Part shown: positions 16,783 to 25,397 of the stretch, piece after piece | Numbering within the stretch: position 1 is the stretch's first letter | Layout: each line of letters begins with the position of its first letter | NCBI GenBank assembly: GCA_002454425.1 | Contig: DKIV01000039.1 | Location: 19,717-52,469 of the forward strand | Direction: 5' to 3' | DNA length: 32,753 bases | Source of the DNA: Sphingobacteriaceae bacterium UBA6709 | GTDB lineage: Bacteria; Bacteroidota; Bacteroidia; Sphingobacteriales; Sphingobacteriaceae | The notes under the pieces: generated by a model | Told to the model about the DNA's origin: nothing | What the model saw: only the letters and a program-made list of their open reading frames with translations | Databases searched by the model: none | Program-made: the position numbers and the translations under genes

Positions 16783-17985
16783 TTAAGGCAAATGTGAGTC
16801 AACGAAGGTGTGGGAACTTCCTTCAAACACCGCTAATAATTCGGGAATATAGTCGCTCCATTTCGGGTATCTCTTACGCTCCTGTTCAAAAACCACGATT
16901 CTTTTCTCCAAAGACGGAAGAAAGACAAAATGTTCATTATTTGTATGATAAGACCTCAATCGCTCTTCCCTTAATTTATCTCCCTGTAATGCCGCGATTC
17001 GGATCTCTCCCAATCGCACAAAAGTTTCTATAACATAGGTGTTCCAGTTAGAAACACCTTTTGATGCCATCAACTCCTTAAGTCTGGGGGTAAACAAGGA
17101 TGCGCTTCTCTCAATTCGCTCGCGGTACCGACCCAACGGTTCGTTCACAAAAGAATGACCGAATTCGTGTATTGTGAGGAATTTTGCTGTAGGTTCATAA
17201 TCGTATCCGAATTGCTTGTACGTATCTGAGCTATCTACGGGAACCTTGACGTATGGACTCATAATCTCATAAACCGTCTTTTTGTTTCCTCGTACAATGG
17301 TTGCACTGATGCCTCTGCCTTCATTATCTTCAATGGGCCAAATCATCATCGGACTTACCAGAGCCAGATATTTGTAGCGCGACTCCCCATAATATTTCTC
17401 CATTGCTGTTGTGAAATTTTTCGGTATGAGCCGCGAAACTTCATTGATCGCCCCATTATAAAAACTTGCGTTTTTTATAAAAAATTCATCTATATGAAGA
17501 GTATGATACGAGTTATATAGAAATTGCAAGTAGTCAAATACTAGTTGTTCCAGAGAATCCGTCTTCGCTTTATCGAAATTCATATTATCAAAACCGTAGC
17601 GACGAGGCCTTTTCTTTAAATCAAACGTAGGTTGATCTAATAATGGAGCCATCATTATATCATTCCCGGAATTATATTTCCAGATCAAGATGTCTAGAAA
17701 TTCCGCGGTCTTCCTTCCCAATGGCTCATAAGCAGGATCGCTAAAATGCTCTAACGCACGCTTAGCGATAGGTTGATACGTGCTACATTCCTTTAATTTA
17801 TAGGCTTCCCATTGCTGATTCGTCTGTCGGTACTTAACAGCAAGTAGCTCAGCCAGAAAATACGTTTCTATGTTTTTATTGTATTGCACTCCAAATTTGT
17901 CAGAAGAAGCCTGACCATACGAATATGTCGAGAGGAGGGTACAAAGAAAAATGTAAGAGAGCATTATTTTAAAAGCTGTATTCAT
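16783..17985 (-). CDS. Exported zincin-like protein (DUF4932 type)
   Basis: A 400-residue protein with an N-terminal signal peptide (about 1-24, ending YSYG). HEFGH at 273-277 is the zinc-binding HExxH motif of zincins, and the following NEP and the ETFVRLGEIR region could supply the third ligand, as in gluzincins. The overall plan matches DUF4932-type predicted peptidases of Bacteroidota; no member's substrate is known to me. It is likely periplasmic or secreted. It lies upstream of the phosphatase-like gene on the same strand, but with 145 bases and a promoter between them, so they need not be one operon. Confidence 0.82.
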   Translation of the reverse strand: MNTAFKIMLSYIFLCTLLSTYSYGQASSDKFGVQYNKNIETYFLAELLAVKYRQTNQQWEAYKLKECSTYQPIAKRALEHFSDPAYEPLGRKTAEFLDILIWKYNSGNDIMMAPLLDQPTFDLKKRPRRYGFDNMNFDKAKTDSLEQLVFDYLQFLYNSYHTLHIDEFFIKNASFYNGAINEVSRLIPKNFTTAMEKYYGESRYKYLALVSPMMIWPIEDNEGRGISATIVRGNKKTVYEIMSPYVKVPVDSSDTYKQFGYDYEPTAKFLTIHEFGHSFVNEPLGRYRERIERSASLFTPRLKELMASKGVSNWNTYVIETFVRLGEIRIAALQGDKLREERLRSYHTNNEHFVFLPSLEKRIVVFEQERKRYPKWSDYIPELLAVFEGSSHTFVDSHLP

Positions 17986-18220
17986 AATGAGTTAGATTTT
18001 TAATGTAGACGATATATTTCCATCTCAGTTACAATATCTTTGTTTTATAGATATGGCAAAATAGTTAAAGGGAGTTAAGTAGGTAGCGACATTTTATACT
18101 TTTGCTCTCTACTCAAAGGGTACTTCATAAATATATCAAGTCATATTGCAAGTTTATGCATGGTGTTTGGGCTGAATCTCTTATCTTTAAAAGATCACAA
18201 CTATTACTGTGGCTTAAAAA

Positions 18221-18406
18221 ATGGAAAATGCGTTAAGATTTATTTGTATTGTCTCCGCGGTTATTTTGGGTATAGCGCTCCTCAAGCAGTTTAACACCGA
18301 AACTTTTACGTTTGAAAAACCGGCGTTGGCAGCGGTTTACACAATTGCCTTTGTCGTCGCCATTATTCTCCTGTTTAAGAACACTAAAAGAGCGACTGAA
18401 AAATAG
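18221..18406 (+). CDS. Small membrane protein, two predicted helices
   Basis: A 61-residue protein with two hydrophobic segments (about 5-22 and 36-53) joined by a short polar loop, and a basic C-terminal tail (KNTKRATEK). No family is recognised. Two -7-like boxes point at it: TATCTTTG at 18035-18042 and TATCTTTA at 18182-18189; neither has a well-spaced -33 partner. It is the only plus-strand gene in this stretch, with 235 bases to its divergent neighbour. Confidence 0.65.
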   Translation: MENALRFICIVSAVILGIALLKQFNTETFTFEKPALAAVYTIAFVVAIILLFKNTKRATEK

Positions 18407-18662
18407 CTGTCCCTTGTCTTCGCCTTTAACGCTCTATCCTTTATCCGTTGGTGCTGGTAACGCGTCGGTCGCTTTGTTTTAAACTATAAGCATGCTGTTA
18501 CGCTGTGTCCTTGAGCTTCTGTTTATCCGTGAGTGGGTTTTTCCAAGTCCGCGACTGGATCAGAAAAATCCTCAGGGTCAAATCTTTTAAGTTATTAAAA
18601 TGAATTACTCAGGGAGCTCATCTAATTATGTACCTTGTTCTTTAAAATTGCCTGTTTCCCGC

Positions 18663-19058
18663 TTACGCCACGAAGATTTTCTCGGTTAATATCGGCCGTC
18701 CATTAATATCCAGATAAGAACATTGCATCTTTTGAATATCCATCACCCATTTATAAACGCCCGAGTCTGCTGCTTGCCGGCAGAATGTAAAGAAATCGCT
18801 CTGTCCCTGTTGATGAGCTGAGATATATACTTTAAGATTCTCTTCTGCTGCTTTGGTAGCAATAGTTAAAGCCTGATACACGCCTGGGCTGGCAATCCAT
18901 TCTCCCAATTCATTGAAATATCGGGTTTCTCCATTTTCTACCATTACTTCATATCGGGCGAGTCCCAGCGCCTTTATATCTTGTATATACTGGGGGAAGT
19001 CAGCGCCGGTTTTTACTTTTTCGTGTGCTTTCTCTAATTGTTTCAGGGTAAACATCAT
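18663..19058 (-). CDS. DUF1398 family protein
   Basis: A 131-residue soluble protein that fits DUF1398 (related to E. coli YbcV) along its whole length. Typical stretches are KVKTGADFPQYIQDIKALGL, RYFNELGEW and SGVYKWVMDIQKMQCSYLD. The molecular role of this family is not known; it shows no signal peptide or catalytic motif. It begins 49 bases after the RluA-type gene on the same strand and may share its transcript. Confidence 0.85.
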   Translation of the reverse strand: MMFTLKQLEKAHEKVKTGADFPQYIQDIKALGLARYEVMVENGETRYFNELGEWIASPGVYQALTIATKAAEENLKVYISAHQQGQSDFFTFCRQAADSGVYKWVMDIQKMQCSYLDINGRPILTEKIFVA

Positions 19059-19107
19059 AGATTTAAATCTTAAAGTTGTCGCAGCGTAACTGCCGCAGTA
19101 CGTTAAT

Positions 19108-20805
19108 TCAAGGATGCCAGTCTCCGAAGTCCGGATCTACACAGAGTGAAATCCGTTCGCCACTTTTAGGGTGGTTAAATTCTAGCAATTGAGCATGTAA
19201 ATAAAGGCGCTCAGCCTTGGTTCCGTAAAGATCGTCACCAACAATCGGCATATTTAAGCCAGAAGCATGTGCGGCATGCACCCTCAATTGATGTGTTCTG
19301 CCTGTTAAAGGATAAAAGTAGATCAAAGTCTTGCCATTTTCTCGCTTTAGAACCTCGTAACACGTCTTGGCATATTTGCCATACTCATAACATACCACCT
19401 GCCTGGGACGGTCATCCAGATCCACACGCAGGGGGAGGATAATCTCTCCCGAGTCTTTCTCTATAATCCCTTCAAGCAAAGCAAGATATCGTTTATTTAC
19501 CGTTCTTTTAAGGAATTGTTTTTGCAGGTTTACGTAGCTTTCGTAATTCTTACCAATTAAAATGATACCGGAAGTGCTCTGATCAAGACGGTGAACCAGG
19601 GTCGCCTCCGGATAAATTTTCTGAATCCTGAATTGTACGGAATCTTTAATCAGTTTTCCCGGCACCGAAAGAAATTCCGCAGGTTTATCCACCACCAGCA
19701 CATCGTCATCCTCGTAGAGGATATTTAGCTCTTTCCCCTCTGCCGGATTTGTTCCTAATGGGTTTTCATCCACCTGCAGACCTTCAAGCATAAATCCAAG
19801 AATGGGACCGCATTTACTTCTACAGGCAGGGTAAAACTCGCCATGCTTACGTATTTCCGATTTTGGCGATGCTCCCCACCAGAATTCTGCCATCGCCACA
19901 GGCTCCAAACCATGCATATAAGCATATTGCATTAGCTTCGGCGCGGCGCATTCGCCCGCTCCCGCCGGAGGGGCAATACTCAGTTCCTCTGTAAAGATCG
20001 TTAACAGGCTCTTCCATTCTCCCTGTGCATTCAAGAAGCGGTAGTTTTCAAAAAGGCGCTGCTGTAATGCCGATGAAGCCTCGCGACGCGCTTCTTTCAA
20101 GCCCTCAATCCTCGACAGGAATGCCCCTAATTTCTGTTCGGTTTCCGACAGTCTCTCAGTCCAGCTGTTTGTCAGCATCCTTATGTCGTATTGTTGCTTC
20201 AGGCTTTCCATCCTGATCTTCTCCTTGAAGAGCTCCAGATCTTCCAGGGTCATAGATGCCTCGGCTGCTACACGACGTTTTTTACGATCTTTCTTTCCCG
20301 CAAGATACACACGCCGGAGTTCGGCGATCTCCGCGTCAGCCTGTTCTTTCAAAGAGCTATGTGACTGACTGAGCTCGAGAAAAATGTCGTCAGCTTCCAA
20401 TGCTTCCAGCTCTGTATTAAGTGCCGTTACGAATTTAGTTTCATGCATAAACATGCCATCTTCCTGAAATACGTCGTACACAGGGGGCACAAAATAGGGA
20501 TGTTGGCGACCTTGCGCCAGCTTCCCTGAATAGGCAGCAAGATACCCCAGAGTACCCTGATGGCGAACCACCAATACCCCAAACATCTTACCTATCACCA
20601 GACCCTCATGGTCGGGATCTATGCCAAAGTTATGTTCATTATCGTAGTCCTGATCCAGAAACCGTTGCAGGTCCAATGCCGCTGCTTTCGCTAAAGGATG
20701 TGCCTCATAGCAAAAAGGATAGGTGAAGCGTAGTGGAAGTTCCGCATCCATGATCTCCTCTGGCAGCGGGTGAAACGCGCTAAGTTCTGTATCCTGATAA
20801 TTCAT
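19108..20805 (-). CDS. RluA-family pseudouridine synthase with N-terminal extension
   Basis: A 565-residue protein. The C-terminal part (about 358-560) is an RluA-type pseudouridine synthase: HRLDQSTSG at 405-413 with catalytic Asp408, and GRTHQLRVHAAH near the end. It would isomerise uridine in rRNA or tRNA; the target cannot be told. RluA enzymes are usually 220-330 residues; here about 350 residues precede the catalytic domain. That extension has a globular head (1-140), a charged, likely coiled-coil stretch (about 150-255) and a segment with Cys286, Cys328 and Cys332 around FWWGASPKSEIRKHG. No S4 domain is visible. The first ATG gives a natural start. Confidence 0.9.
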   Translation of the reverse strand: MNYQDTELSAFHPLPEEIMDAELPLRFTYPFCYEAHPLAKAAALDLQRFLDQDYDNEHNFGIDPDHEGLVIGKMFGVLVVRHQGTLGYLAAYSGKLAQGRQHPYFVPPVYDVFQEDGMFMHETKFVTALNTELEALEADDIFLELSQSHSSLKEQADAEIAELRRVYLAGKKDRKKRRVAAEASMTLEDLELFKEKIRMESLKQQYDIRMLTNSWTERLSETEQKLGAFLSRIEGLKEARREASSALQQRLFENYRFLNAQGEWKSLLTIFTEELSIAPPAGAGECAAPKLMQYAYMHGLEPVAMAEFWWGASPKSEIRKHGEFYPACRSKCGPILGFMLEGLQVDENPLGTNPAEGKELNILYEDDDVLVVDKPAEFLSVPGKLIKDSVQFRIQKIYPEATLVHRLDQSTSGIILIGKNYESYVNLQKQFLKRTVNKRYLALLEGIIEKDSGEIILPLRVDLDDRPRQVVCYEYGKYAKTCYEVLKRENGKTLIYFYPLTGRTHQLRVHAAHASGLNMPIVGDDLYGTKAERLYLHAQLLEFNHPKSGERISLCVDPDFGDWHP

Positions 20806-20895
20806 TTCGCGAAATTACCTGCTTTTCTTAAATTATTGAGCGCCTTTAAAATAAATATCGTCTGAAGCTCTGGCAGGGAAAAGGAACAGAGAGTA

Positions 20896-21687
20896 TCAAT
20901 GCCGCGTGTTTGTCTGGTGTTTCATAAAGTCAAATAAGGCGGGCAACATTACAGTGCCATGTGTCTCGTCCCCGAAAATATGTGTGGTGAGCCGCTCTCG
21001 CATCGTATCCTGGAGTAAGGCTCTCAACCTCCCGGCATCTTTGCCGATTTCCGAAGAATAGCCAATATACAATCTGCGACTCTCCAGTGATTCTGCCGTC
21101 GTCTCTTCGGCCATGCGTATCAGCAGCCCCCGATCCCACCACACACTCGGATCAACAGCTACATAGCTGTCAAAAAGCTGAGGATTCCTGAGCGCGGTAA
21201 ATAAGCAGGCCAAACCACCAAAAGAATGCCCTACAAGGGTACGTAGCCCGCTTAGCTGCATACCTTTGGTAGCAGTCGGAATAAGCTCCTCTGTAACGAA
21301 ACGCATAAAGGATGGAGCGCCTCCGGATTGACTATAGTCGCCACCTCGTTGAACGGCACCTTCCTTATTCTCTACGTGACTTGGTGTCAGATCGCGGGTC
21401 CTGTTGGTATTAATGATCCCTATAATAACGTTTTTATTCGTCATGGGCACCCTGCCGCGAGTCATAAACTGCTGCATCGCTACCGCGAGCGAGAAATTTA
21501 TGTCAGCGTCCAGGATGACCATAAGGCCCGGCTTTTCTCCTACATTCAGCGGAGGTACATATATCATGTATTCCCGATCTTCGCTGAGTATCCGCGAATG
21601 TATCTGTTTTCGCTCGCCGAATGTTAATGGTTGCCCCTGGGTGTACAATGCAACCAAGAGAAATAAGAAGGTTAAGGATCGTTTCAT
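20896..21687 (-). CDS. Exported alpha/beta-hydrolase of siderophore-esterase type
   Basis: A 263-residue serine hydrolase of the Fes/IroE-like esterase family (PF00756). A signal peptide (about 1-18, ending YTQG) sends it to the periplasm. Ser155 in GHSFGG is the nucleophile, Asp179 (VAVDPSVWW) lies in the usual acidic loop region, and His243 (ETHGTV) is the likely catalytic His. Its ATG overlaps the stop of the PepSY gene by one base (TAATG), so translation is probably coupled. With the receptor and PepSY protein upstream, it probably cleaves an imported ester-linked ferric siderophore; this is inferred from family and context. Confidence 0.88.
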   Translation of the reverse strand: MKRSLTFLFLLVALYTQGQPLTFGERKQIHSRILSEDREYMIYVPPLNVGEKPGLMVILDADINFSLAVAMQQFMTRGRVPMTNKNVIIGIINTNRTRDLTPSHVENKEGAVQRGGDYSQSGGAPSFMRFVTEELIPTATKGMQLSGLRTLVGHSFGGLACLFTALRNPQLFDSYVAVDPSVWWDRGLLIRMAEETTAESLESRRLYIGYSSEIGKDAGRLRALLQDTMRERLTTHIFGDETHGTVMLPALFDFMKHQTNTRH

Positions 21688-22835
21688 TATCGCGCTGCTA
21701 ATGTTACCTTCGGTTTCTTAGTTTTCTTTCGACGTCTGTTCCACCAGATGTAAAATCCCGTTACGGGAAGTGTCGTCGATATCAATCCCCCGATAAACGT
21801 GCAGAGTTTGCCAAATTGCCCCATCCAGGTGCCCATGTGTAATGCCCAATATAGATTTTCCACCTTTTCATGCATCAGCGCTGACTTCGCCACATGGAGT
21901 GTCTCACCGCTATATCTGTCAACGAAGACGTGATTGGCTTTATCACTGCTCTTCAGGCCGATCATGCGCGCGAAATTTATAGCATAGTAACCTGAGGAAT
22001 CCATTTTAAATGTGGCAACCTGTGCGGCCTGCGCCTCTGGAAAGCGTTTGAAGTTACGCTCAATCACGGTATTAAGTTCATAGGGTTGCTTTTCCGGCTT
22101 AAAATCAGGTAGTGACTTCTCAAAGGCATGCGAGGTATCACCTCCAAAGCTCGCTATTGTTAGCTTCTGCAGTGGCTTAAAGGCGATGATCAAACCCGTC
22201 ACTGTTAATACAAGACAAATTGACAAGGTGTAGAATCCAAAGACATTATGCAGATCATAGTTGAGACGTTTCCATTTAGCCTTCCATTTAATGCTAAAGC
22301 TCTGTTCTCGTGTTGTTTTCGTCCATCTTGAGGGCCACCAATGAATAAATCCCGTAATTAATTCTATGAGGAATATGATGGTGCAGATCGATACGATCCA
22401 GGAGCCGGGACCGTGCCACAGCAGCGATGCGTGCAAATGCGCTGTAATATAAAAGAAGTAGATGGTCCGGTCTTCTTTGAGCACTTTTCCCGTATAGGGA
22501 TCCATATAGATAAAGCTTAGTCCCGTTTTGCGATCAAAAGAGTTAAACTTAATACTTCGGCTCGGATCCTTATAAACAATCATGTAGCCCGGATTTCTTC
22601 GCTTTGGGTAAGCTTCTCTGAACTTTGCGAGGATTACTTCTGTTGGTAGTTTTTGTTTATTCGTATGTTCCACATACAACACGTCCTTGTTTACCCAATC
22701 AATGACTTCATCGCAATACACGATGATGGTTCCGGTCAGGCATATAAAGATCAATAATACTGCCGAAATAAGACTTGGCCATAAATGTATCCATGCTACA
22801 ATACGCCCAAATAGTGATTTGCTTCCTTTCTTCAT
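21687..22835 (-). CDS. PepSY-domain inner-membrane protein (siderophore reductase type)
   Basis: A 382-residue protein with four membrane helices (about 18-40, 140-167, 192-217 and 340-367) and a periplasmic PepSY region. Histidines are placed at or near helix ends (His17 in IHLWP, the HLHASLLWHG cluster, DLHNVFG, ALHMGTWMG), as in PepSY-TM ferric-siderophore reductases such as FoxB/FsrB that bind heme. It probably reduces or helps release iron from a siderophore after uptake. It lies 65 bases after the TonB receptor, separated by a hairpin, and overlaps the esterase by one base. Confidence 0.9.
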   Translation of the reverse strand: MKKGSKSLFGRIVAWIHLWPSLISAVLLIFICLTGTIIVYCDEVIDWVNKDVLYVEHTNKQKLPTEVILAKFREAYPKRRNPGYMIVYKDPSRSIKFNSFDRKTGLSFIYMDPYTGKVLKEDRTIYFFYITAHLHASLLWHGPGSWIVSICTIIFLIELITGFIHWWPSRWTKTTREQSFSIKWKAKWKRLNYDLHNVFGFYTLSICLVLTVTGLIIAFKPLQKLTIASFGGDTSHAFEKSLPDFKPEKQPYELNTVIERNFKRFPEAQAAQVATFKMDSSGYYAINFARMIGLKSSDKANHVFVDRYSGETLHVAKSALMHEKVENLYWALHMGTWMGQFGKLCTFIGGLISTTLPVTGFYIWWNRRRKKTKKPKVTLAAR

Positions 22836-22851
22836 GGCTTAAAATGAAATA

Positions 22852-22880
22852 GCCGGGAAAGCCTTTTACAGCTTCCCGGC
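22852..22880 (-). terminator. Hairpin between receptor and PepSY gene
   Basis: GCCGGGAAAGC (22852-22862) pairs with GCTTCCCGGC (22871-22880) with one bulged A and an 8-base loop. On the minus strand it is followed by a moderately T-rich stretch. Placed inside the operon, it could be a leaky terminator or an RNA-end stabiliser that sets receptor expression above that of the two downstream genes. Confidence 0.65.
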
Positions 22881-22900
22881 ATGATGAAAATGAACCTCTG

Positions 22901-25303
22901 TTAAAATTTATAAGAAATGTTCGCCAGGAATTGTCTTGGATTCTGCGGAACCCCATAATAATTCCAGTACTTTTTGTCGCCAACATTATTCACCTTTAGT
23001 CCGATACGATACTTCGGCTGATCATAGAATAGCGAAGCGCCAATCAATGTGTATGCCGGAGTTTTCGCTTTATTCGAGGCGTCCAGGTAAGCGTCGTCAG
23101 AGTAATTTACTCCTGCACCAACACCTAAGCCTTTGGCCAGGCCTTCCGGCAGCTTATAGCTTGCCCAGATGTTGAAGATGTTTTCAGGTATCCAGGAAAC
23201 GCGATTTCCTGAGTAATCAATCTTTCCACTTACATATTTCGTATACGTATTCTTATTATAACCATATCCCGCAACCACGTTTAACCCGCGGAAAGGATTG
23301 GCAATAATTTCTAATTCAACACCACGGCTATGCTGGTCGCCTGTTTGCTCCTGCGTACCGTCAGGAAGACTTGTCAGCAGGTCGCTTACCTTAATGCTAT
23401 AATAACTAATGGTACTGCTTAAGCGACCATCAAAAAGGTCGGTCTTTACCCCGGCCTCCGTTTGGTTAGCCTGTGTCGGATCCCATGTAGTTACCACGCC
23501 CGTCGCCGCATTTTGTGTAGGCGCATTGTTGGTGAAGCCGTTAGAATAGTTAGCGAATAGCGACACCTGATCCTTAATCGGCTGTATTACCAATCCGAAT
23601 TTTGGTGAAAACTGCGTCTGCACATAGCTATTTGCCTGAGCAACACCATTGGTCAGGCTTTTTCTTACCTCGTAGCGATCTACGCGTAATGCCGCGGAAG
23701 CTAGCATCCAATCGGTAATGTTCAACACGTCCGACGCATAGGCGCTGAAGTTAAAGTTCACATCTGACTGTCCCGTGGTTGAAACCCTCAATTGGTTATC
23801 CTTTTGTACGATGGAACTACGACTAATTGCCTGCCATGGGCTTGTTTGATTCAGATCTACCACGTCATAAGGCATAAATACGCTTCTGGCAGGTTTTTCG
23901 GGCGTTCCCGTATTGTAAGTGCCATACTGATAATAAGTCTTGCGATAAAGATAATCGCCACCAATTACCAGTCGGTTTCTCAGGCTTCCTATTTTAAAGT
24001 CGCCGATAAAGTTCTGTTGGATGTTGTCTGAGGTAAGTTCATAAGTGTCGAAAGGACGGATACCTCGTGATACCTGCGTATCGCTCAGATAGGTCAGTAC
24101 CAGAAAGGTAGAACTTTTCTCTCCCGATTCGCTGTGCTGGTAAGAGGTGCGGGATGTCCATCGATCTGAAATCTTATGCTCAATCTCTACTAAGGCATTC
24201 ATCATGTTACGCTTTGATCCAATATCATTGCTTGTAAACGTCCTGTTGTGAAAGTCGCTAAGCTCAGACAGGTTACCTACAGTAAGGACGTTAGAATTTC
24301 TTACATAGGCGTTCAGCGTCTTGTTGGGCGCGTAGTAGTCTGCGTCAAAGCGAACCGTTGTACGATCGCTTGTCTTAAAGGCCATGCTTACCGCCAGGGC
24401 AGCTCCTTTGTTATAGCCGGCATCCTGGAAACTGTTTTGTGTGAATCCTGCGGCATTGATGCGCAATAGCGCGGTTCTATCAGCATTTAGCGGAGTGTTA
24501 ACGTCTGCCTGAATGCGATTTTGTCCCCAGCTGCCTGTTGTATAACTCACTTCACCCCGGAAGCTTTCAAAAGGTCGTTTCGTAACAGTATTTACGGCAC
24601 CGCCATAAGTTGACATCAATCCTCCGAATAGCGTCGCTGAAGGACCTTTGAGAATCTCTACACGTTCAATGTTAAAGATGTCTGTCTGCGTGCGCGGATT
24701 CACCACCAGTCCATTTCTGAAGTTGGAGTTAGTAACGAAGCCTCGCAAGGTAATGTCATTACCGCTGTCATTCACTCCGTTGTTTACTACCACGCCCGGA
24801 ACGCTCATAATCGCCGAATTAAAATCTACGGCAATGATCTCCTGCATAAAGTCTTTATTCACCACGCTGTACGTTTGAGCATTCTCAAGATCTGCAAGCG
24901 GCATTTTTGATACGGTAGCAGTAGTTTTGCGCGCATACTTGTTCTTCTGTATATCAGCTACCACTACCTCGCGCAACTCATTCGAGGCCGAAGAGATCCG
25001 AAGTTCTCCTACGGTAACCGTAGCGCCCGGTTGCACGCTCACTTTGTGTTCCAACGCTACAAAACCCGCATAAGTTATCGTCAGTACATATTGACCGGCA
25101 GGAGCGTCAAACGTAAAGTTGCCGTTATCGTTCGCCATCGTACCAAACTTTGTATCCTTGAGTAATACAGACGCAAACGGAAGTGCTTTGCCATCGCTCG
25201 TCACGACACGTCCGCTTATCGTACCCACCCGTTGTTGCGCCTGAGCTATGGATATTCCCATTAGCAGTACCAGCGTAAAGAGTTTGAGTAAAGTGTTTCT
25301 CAT
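22901..25303 (-). CDS. TonB-dependent siderophore receptor
   Basis: An 800-residue outer-membrane receptor. Order: signal peptide (about 1-22, ending AQAQ), carboxypeptidase-regulatory-like domain (about 26-112), TonB plug (about 125-270; GNDITLRGF, ERVEILKGPSATLFGG, GGAVNTVTKRP) and a 22-strand-type barrel ending in FLANISYKF. This is the FhuA/FoxA-like siderophore branch, not SusC: the length is typical and there is no SusD partner. The gene order receptor, PepSY protein, esterase on one strand, with a divergent AraC regulator, fits a ferric-siderophore uptake unit. Which siderophore cannot be told. Confidence 0.95.
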   Translation of the reverse strand: MRNTLLKLFTLVLLMGISIAQAQQRVGTISGRVVTSDGKALPFASVLLKDTKFGTMANDNGNFTFDAPAGQYVLTITYAGFVALEHKVSVQPGATVTVGELRISSASNELREVVVADIQKNKYARKTTATVSKMPLADLENAQTYSVVNKDFMQEIIAVDFNSAIMSVPGVVVNNGVNDSGNDITLRGFVTNSNFRNGLVVNPRTQTDIFNIERVEILKGPSATLFGGLMSTYGGAVNTVTKRPFESFRGEVSYTTGSWGQNRIQADVNTPLNADRTALLRINAAGFTQNSFQDAGYNKGAALAVSMAFKTSDRTTVRFDADYYAPNKTLNAYVRNSNVLTVGNLSELSDFHNRTFTSNDIGSKRNMMNALVEIEHKISDRWTSRTSYQHSESGEKSSTFLVLTYLSDTQVSRGIRPFDTYELTSDNIQQNFIGDFKIGSLRNRLVIGGDYLYRKTYYQYGTYNTGTPEKPARSVFMPYDVVDLNQTSPWQAISRSSIVQKDNQLRVSTTGQSDVNFNFSAYASDVLNITDWMLASAALRVDRYEVRKSLTNGVAQANSYVQTQFSPKFGLVIQPIKDQVSLFANYSNGFTNNAPTQNAATGVVTTWDPTQANQTEAGVKTDLFDGRLSSTISYYSIKVSDLLTSLPDGTQEQTGDQHSRGVELEIIANPFRGLNVVAGYGYNKNTYTKYVSGKIDYSGNRVSWIPENIFNIWASYKLPEGLAKGLGVGAGVNYSDDAYLDASNKAKTPAYTLIGASLFYDQPKYRIGLKVNNVGDKKYWNYYGVPQNPRQFLANISYKF

Positions 25304-25321
25304 AATTGTTATTTAGAATTG

Positions 25322-25366
25322 TTTTAATTAAGCGCAAAAATATTTCTATCTTCGCTCTACTGTTAA
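25322..25366. promoter_or_regulatory. Overlapping divergent promoters of iron locus
   Basis: On the minus strand TATTTTTG (25342-25335) is an exact -7 match facing the receptor gene. On the plus strand TATCTTCG (25347-25354) is a one-base variant facing the AraC gene. The two -7 boxes are 4 bases apart and point away from each other, so each -33 region falls within the other's transcribed strand and RNA polymerase could hardly occupy both at once. The -33 boxes themselves are weak, fitting activation by a regulator. Confidence 0.6.
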
Positions 25367-25397
25367 CGATTTTGGGAGTAATCTAGCCGAATTTGGG

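Noticed and set aside
18407..18662. Possible small gene or RNA in the gap before DUF1398
   Set aside because: No open frame, promoter pair or convincing stem was found in these 256 bases.
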